A DNA stretch of 6,359 bases. Origin: Bacteroidota bacterium. GTDB taxonomy: Bacteria; Bacteroidota; Ignavibacteria; Ignavibacteriales; Ignavibacteriaceae. This document shows, in pieces, positions 4,812 to 6,359 of this stretch. A model generated the notes under the pieces. The model was not told the origin of the DNA. It did no database searches and saw only the letters and a program-made list of their open reading frames with translations. The translations under genes were made by a program, and so were the position numbers. Where the stretch lies: positions 1 through 6,359 of the forward strand of contig JAJRSV010000424.1 in assembly GCA_024278655.1 (NCBI GenBank). Direction: 5' to 3'. Each line of letters starts with the position of its first letter. Position 1 is the stretch's first letter.

Positions 4812-5768
4812 ATGGAAAAATTAGAAAAAATCTTAAATATTTTGGAAAACAACGCCCCTTCCGAATCGGAGAGGACATTCTTACAGGAAAGTCTTTCCGA
4901 TACGGAAGTGAAGAAGTTTGTAGAAACCTACAAAGTTCTCAAAAAGGCGGTTTCCGGATCCGATCATATAGACAGCGGAATTTTGGGTGAGTACATTCTT
5001 TACAAAAGAGGCGACGATCCTTCGTTTGAGTACATATCGCTCGTTGCAGATAAAATAAGCTCGCATCTTAAAAGCTGCGACAGGTGCTCGAAAGAATACC
5101 AGTTGTTATCTGAAGAATATAATTCCATAAACGAATTTCTCGATAAGCACATTGCCGAACCGAAAGCGGATACATCGACGGTGTTTTTATTCAGAGCATC
5201 GCAGAGATTCAAAGTTGCGGTTACCGCTGCAATGGTTATCCTGGTATCATATTTCGGTATGAGGGTAGTTTCCGATTTATCAACTCCGGCTTATAAGCAG
5301 ATGATTGTTTCTTCACAGGATGATACGAGTTTGCTTACACGCGGCAGAACATCGGTTTTGTTCCAGAAAAGTATTAATGCACTCGAGAAAGAAGATTACG
5401 ACAAAGCAATTGAATTTCTGAAAGAAGATATCGAACAGAACAATAGCGACAATTCGATTTTTTACTCGCATTATGTATTAGGATTAACATATCTTAAAGC
5501 TTCCGAATCTGATTTTCTCGGAGCTTTTCGTTCGTATGATCATAAAAAGGTAGCTGAAGGAATAAAACACCTGAAGCTTTCAATAGAAAAGAACAACAGC
5601 GGATATTATAAGAACCTTAAGCTCGATGCACATTTTTACATAGCAAAAGGATATCTGATGATTGATAATACCGAAGCGGCTAAAGAACATTTGCAAACCG
5701 TAGTTGCCGAGCGCGGTAAATATTATAAGCAAGCCGAAGAACTTCTTAATTCGTTGGAGGAAAATTGA
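4812..5768 (+). CDS. Zinc-finger anti-sigma factor with TPR-like extracytoplasmic domain
   Basis: The 318-residue protein has the plan of a membrane anti-sigma factor. Residues 57-100 form a zinc anti-sigma (ZAS) type domain with the motif His85-x3-Cys89-x2-Cys92 (HLKSCDRC), which in the family clamps the cognate sigma factor. Residues 1-50 are helical and not assigned. A single membrane helix lies at about 134-153 (VAVTAAMVILVSYFGMRVV), preceded by basic residues, so the N-terminus is cytoplasmic and residues 160-318 extracytoplasmic. That part reads as tetratricopeptide-like helix pairs (about 183-212, 216-264, 271-300), with the ALEKEDYDKAIEFL and AHFYIAKGYLMIDNTEAAKEHL signatures. The ATG at 4812 has AAGG/AGGA upstream. 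It follows the sigma gene by 66 bases and precedes the next gene by 3, so it very likely controls the upstream sigma factor. A TPR sensor instead of an enzyme-like one suggests that protein contacts provide the signal. Confidence 0.87.
   Translation: MEKLEKILNILENNAPSESERTFLQESLSDTEVKKFVETYKVLKKAVSGSDHIDSGILGEYILYKRGDDPSFEYISLVADKISSHLKSCDRCSKEYQLLSEEYNSINEFLDKHIAEPKADTSTVFLFRASQRFKVAVTAAMVILVSYFGMRVVSDLSTPAYKQMIVSSQDDTSLLTRGRTSVLFQKSINALEKEDYDKAIEFLKEDIEQNNSDNSIFYSHYVLGLTYLKASESDFLGAFRSYDHKKVAEGIKHLKLSIEKNNSGYYKNLKLDAHFYIAKGYLMIDNTEAAKEHLQTVVAERGKYYKQAEELLNSLEEN
5756..5760 (+). promoter_or_regulatory. Shine-Dalgarno for the third operon gene
   Basis: A perfect GGAGG lies within the last codons of the anti-sigma gene. 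It is 8 bases from TTG 5769 and 11 from ATG 5772, so it fits either start and shows translation is set up independently at the 3-base junction. Confidence 0.65.
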
Positions 5769-5771
5769 TTG

Positions 5772-6254
5772 ATGCATTTAATCCGGAATTTAAAAATTAT
5801 ATTAATATCCGCATTCGTCGGAGCATTCGGGTTAGTTGCTTTTTCTTCCTCTCTTTGGATTAATACACCCTTTCCGCCAAGCGAACAAACCGATAATTTT
5901 GTTGCCGTCGACGGCGAACTCCCTGCCAACCAAAATTTAGCTGATAAAAACGGCAGATTTAAACAGTTCGAATATCAAATAAGGTATACATCAATAAAAG
6001 ATAAAACATCTTTAGAAAATGAAATCCTTAAACTCACCGATTCTTTTGAACGGAATTACTTATTAGCATTGCTCGGCAAGCGCAACGGAGATTTTCAGAA
6101 ATCATACAACCTTCTTCTCGAATTAACCGGTTCATCCCCGGGTTATCTTCCCTATTACGATGAGCTGGTTGACCTGGCAAACATAACCGGGAACCTGAAT
6201 TCATTGAGGGAAAAAATTTATAAAACAAAAGAGCTTAGTAAAAATTATTACTAG
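5772..6254 (+). CDS. Single-pass membrane protein with helical (TPR-like) domain
   Basis: The family is not recognised. From ATG 5772 the protein has 160 residues; a TTG directly before it would add one. A membrane helix at about 5-26 (LKIILISAFVGAFGLVAFSSSLW) follows a short basic start, so the remainder should be outside the cytoplasmic membrane; an uncleaved anchor or signal peptide are both possible. Residues 30-60 are polar and probably flexible. Residues 75-158 are helical and contain one clear helix-turn-helix of TPR type (FERNYLLALLGKRNGDFQKSYNLLLELTG) and probably a second. The gene begins 3 bases after the anti-sigma gene, so it is very likely translated with it and may assist sensing by contacting the TPR domain of the anti-sigma factor. 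The stop codon lies inside the operon terminator, which argues against a simple truncation even though the repeat array looks short. Confidence 0.78.
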   Translation: MHLIRNLKIILISAFVGAFGLVAFSSSLWINTPFPPSEQTDNFVAVDGELPANQNLADKNGRFKQFEYQIRYTSIKDKTSLENEILKLTDSFERNYLLALLGKRNGDFQKSYNLLLELTGSSPGYLPYYDELVDLANITGNLNSLREKIYKTKELSKNYY

Positions 6255-6262
6255 GCTCTTTT
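6227..6262. terminator. Bidirectional terminator at the sigma operon end
   Basis: A 15-bp stem, aaaagagcttagtaa (6227-6241) with ttactaggctctttt (6248-6262), one wobble pair, loop aaatta. On the + strand it continues as attttcc; on the - strand the A-rich left flank becomes a T-rich tail, so it can stop transcription from both sides. The left arm is coding sequence and the right arm holds the TAG stop (6252-6254). Confidence 0.85.
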
Positions 6263-6359
6263 ATTTTCCACTATTATTTTATTAAAATTTTGCTGGATAT
6301 AAACTTCGTTTAAAAATTTATTGAAACCGAAAAATGATTTTTCATTACCGTTCATTACT
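6251..6359 (-). CDS. Possible 3' end of a convergent gene (partial)
   Basis: On the - strand one frame is open from the right edge (6358) for 35 codons and stops with TAG at 6253-6251. The peptide (GNEKSFFGFNKFLNEVYIQ... ending in KRA) has a protein-like mixture of residues, but no motif identifies it. The other two - frames stop at once. An ATG is the second visible codon, so a 34-residue short gene is also possible, but it is more likely the tail of a longer gene. Support comes from the bidirectional terminator and the exact meeting of the two stops in one CTAG. Function unknown; in so AT-rich a sequence, chance cannot be excluded. Confidence 0.45.
   Translation of the reverse strand, partial: VMNGNEKSFFGFNKFLNEVYIQQNFNKIIVENKRA

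Overview
The window looks like a chromosomal segment of an AT-rich member of the Bacteroidota/Chlorobi group, most plausibly an Ignavibacteria-like organism. Two things point there. The minus-strand secreted protein ends in a type IX secretion (T9SS) sorting tail of the YPNPFNPST...KIVLMK kind. Several genes also carry good Shine-Dalgarno sites (GGAGA, GGAGG, AAGGA), which most classical Bacteroidetes lack. The lineage is an inference from these features, not from a database match.

Left part (1-1713, all + strand): the 3' end of hutI (imidazolonepropionase, histidine degradation) runs in from the left edge. An AT-rich spacer with an imperfect palindrome follows. Next come a small CxxC glutaredoxin and a lone groES (Cpn10) 11 bases apart, closed by a clear intrinsic terminator. 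A 103-residue orphan protein with a CGC motif near its C-terminus follows.

Middle (1714-2523): about 800 bases without a convincing gene but full of repeats. There is one purine/pyrimidine palindrome, two direct copies of an 84-bp sequence about 330 bp apart, and between them four short triloop hairpins (two in each orientation) that share a CTCTACGAG-type core with paired base changes in the stem. The block ends with the terminator of the minus-strand gene at 2524-4122, which encodes a 532-residue signal-peptide protein with carboxypeptidase-regulatory-like beta domains and a T9SS tail.

Right part (about 4200-6254, + strand): a three-gene operon made of an ECF-type sigma factor, an anti-sigma factor (HxxxCxxC zinc motif, one membrane helix, extracytoplasmic TPR-like repeats) and a small single-pass membrane protein with a helical C-terminal domain. 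It is divergent from the T9SS protein gene. The sigma gene has no usual start codon for its conserved N-terminus; an ATA start or a slip in a run of seven A's are the two visible explanations. The operon ends in a bidirectional terminator whose 3' arm contains the stop codon. A convergent reading frame entering from the right edge ends in the same CTAG tetranucleotide.

The most interesting items are the TPR-fused anti-sigma module, the start of its sigma gene, the structured repeat island, and the shared CTAG stop inside the terminator. None is proven to be a new system.
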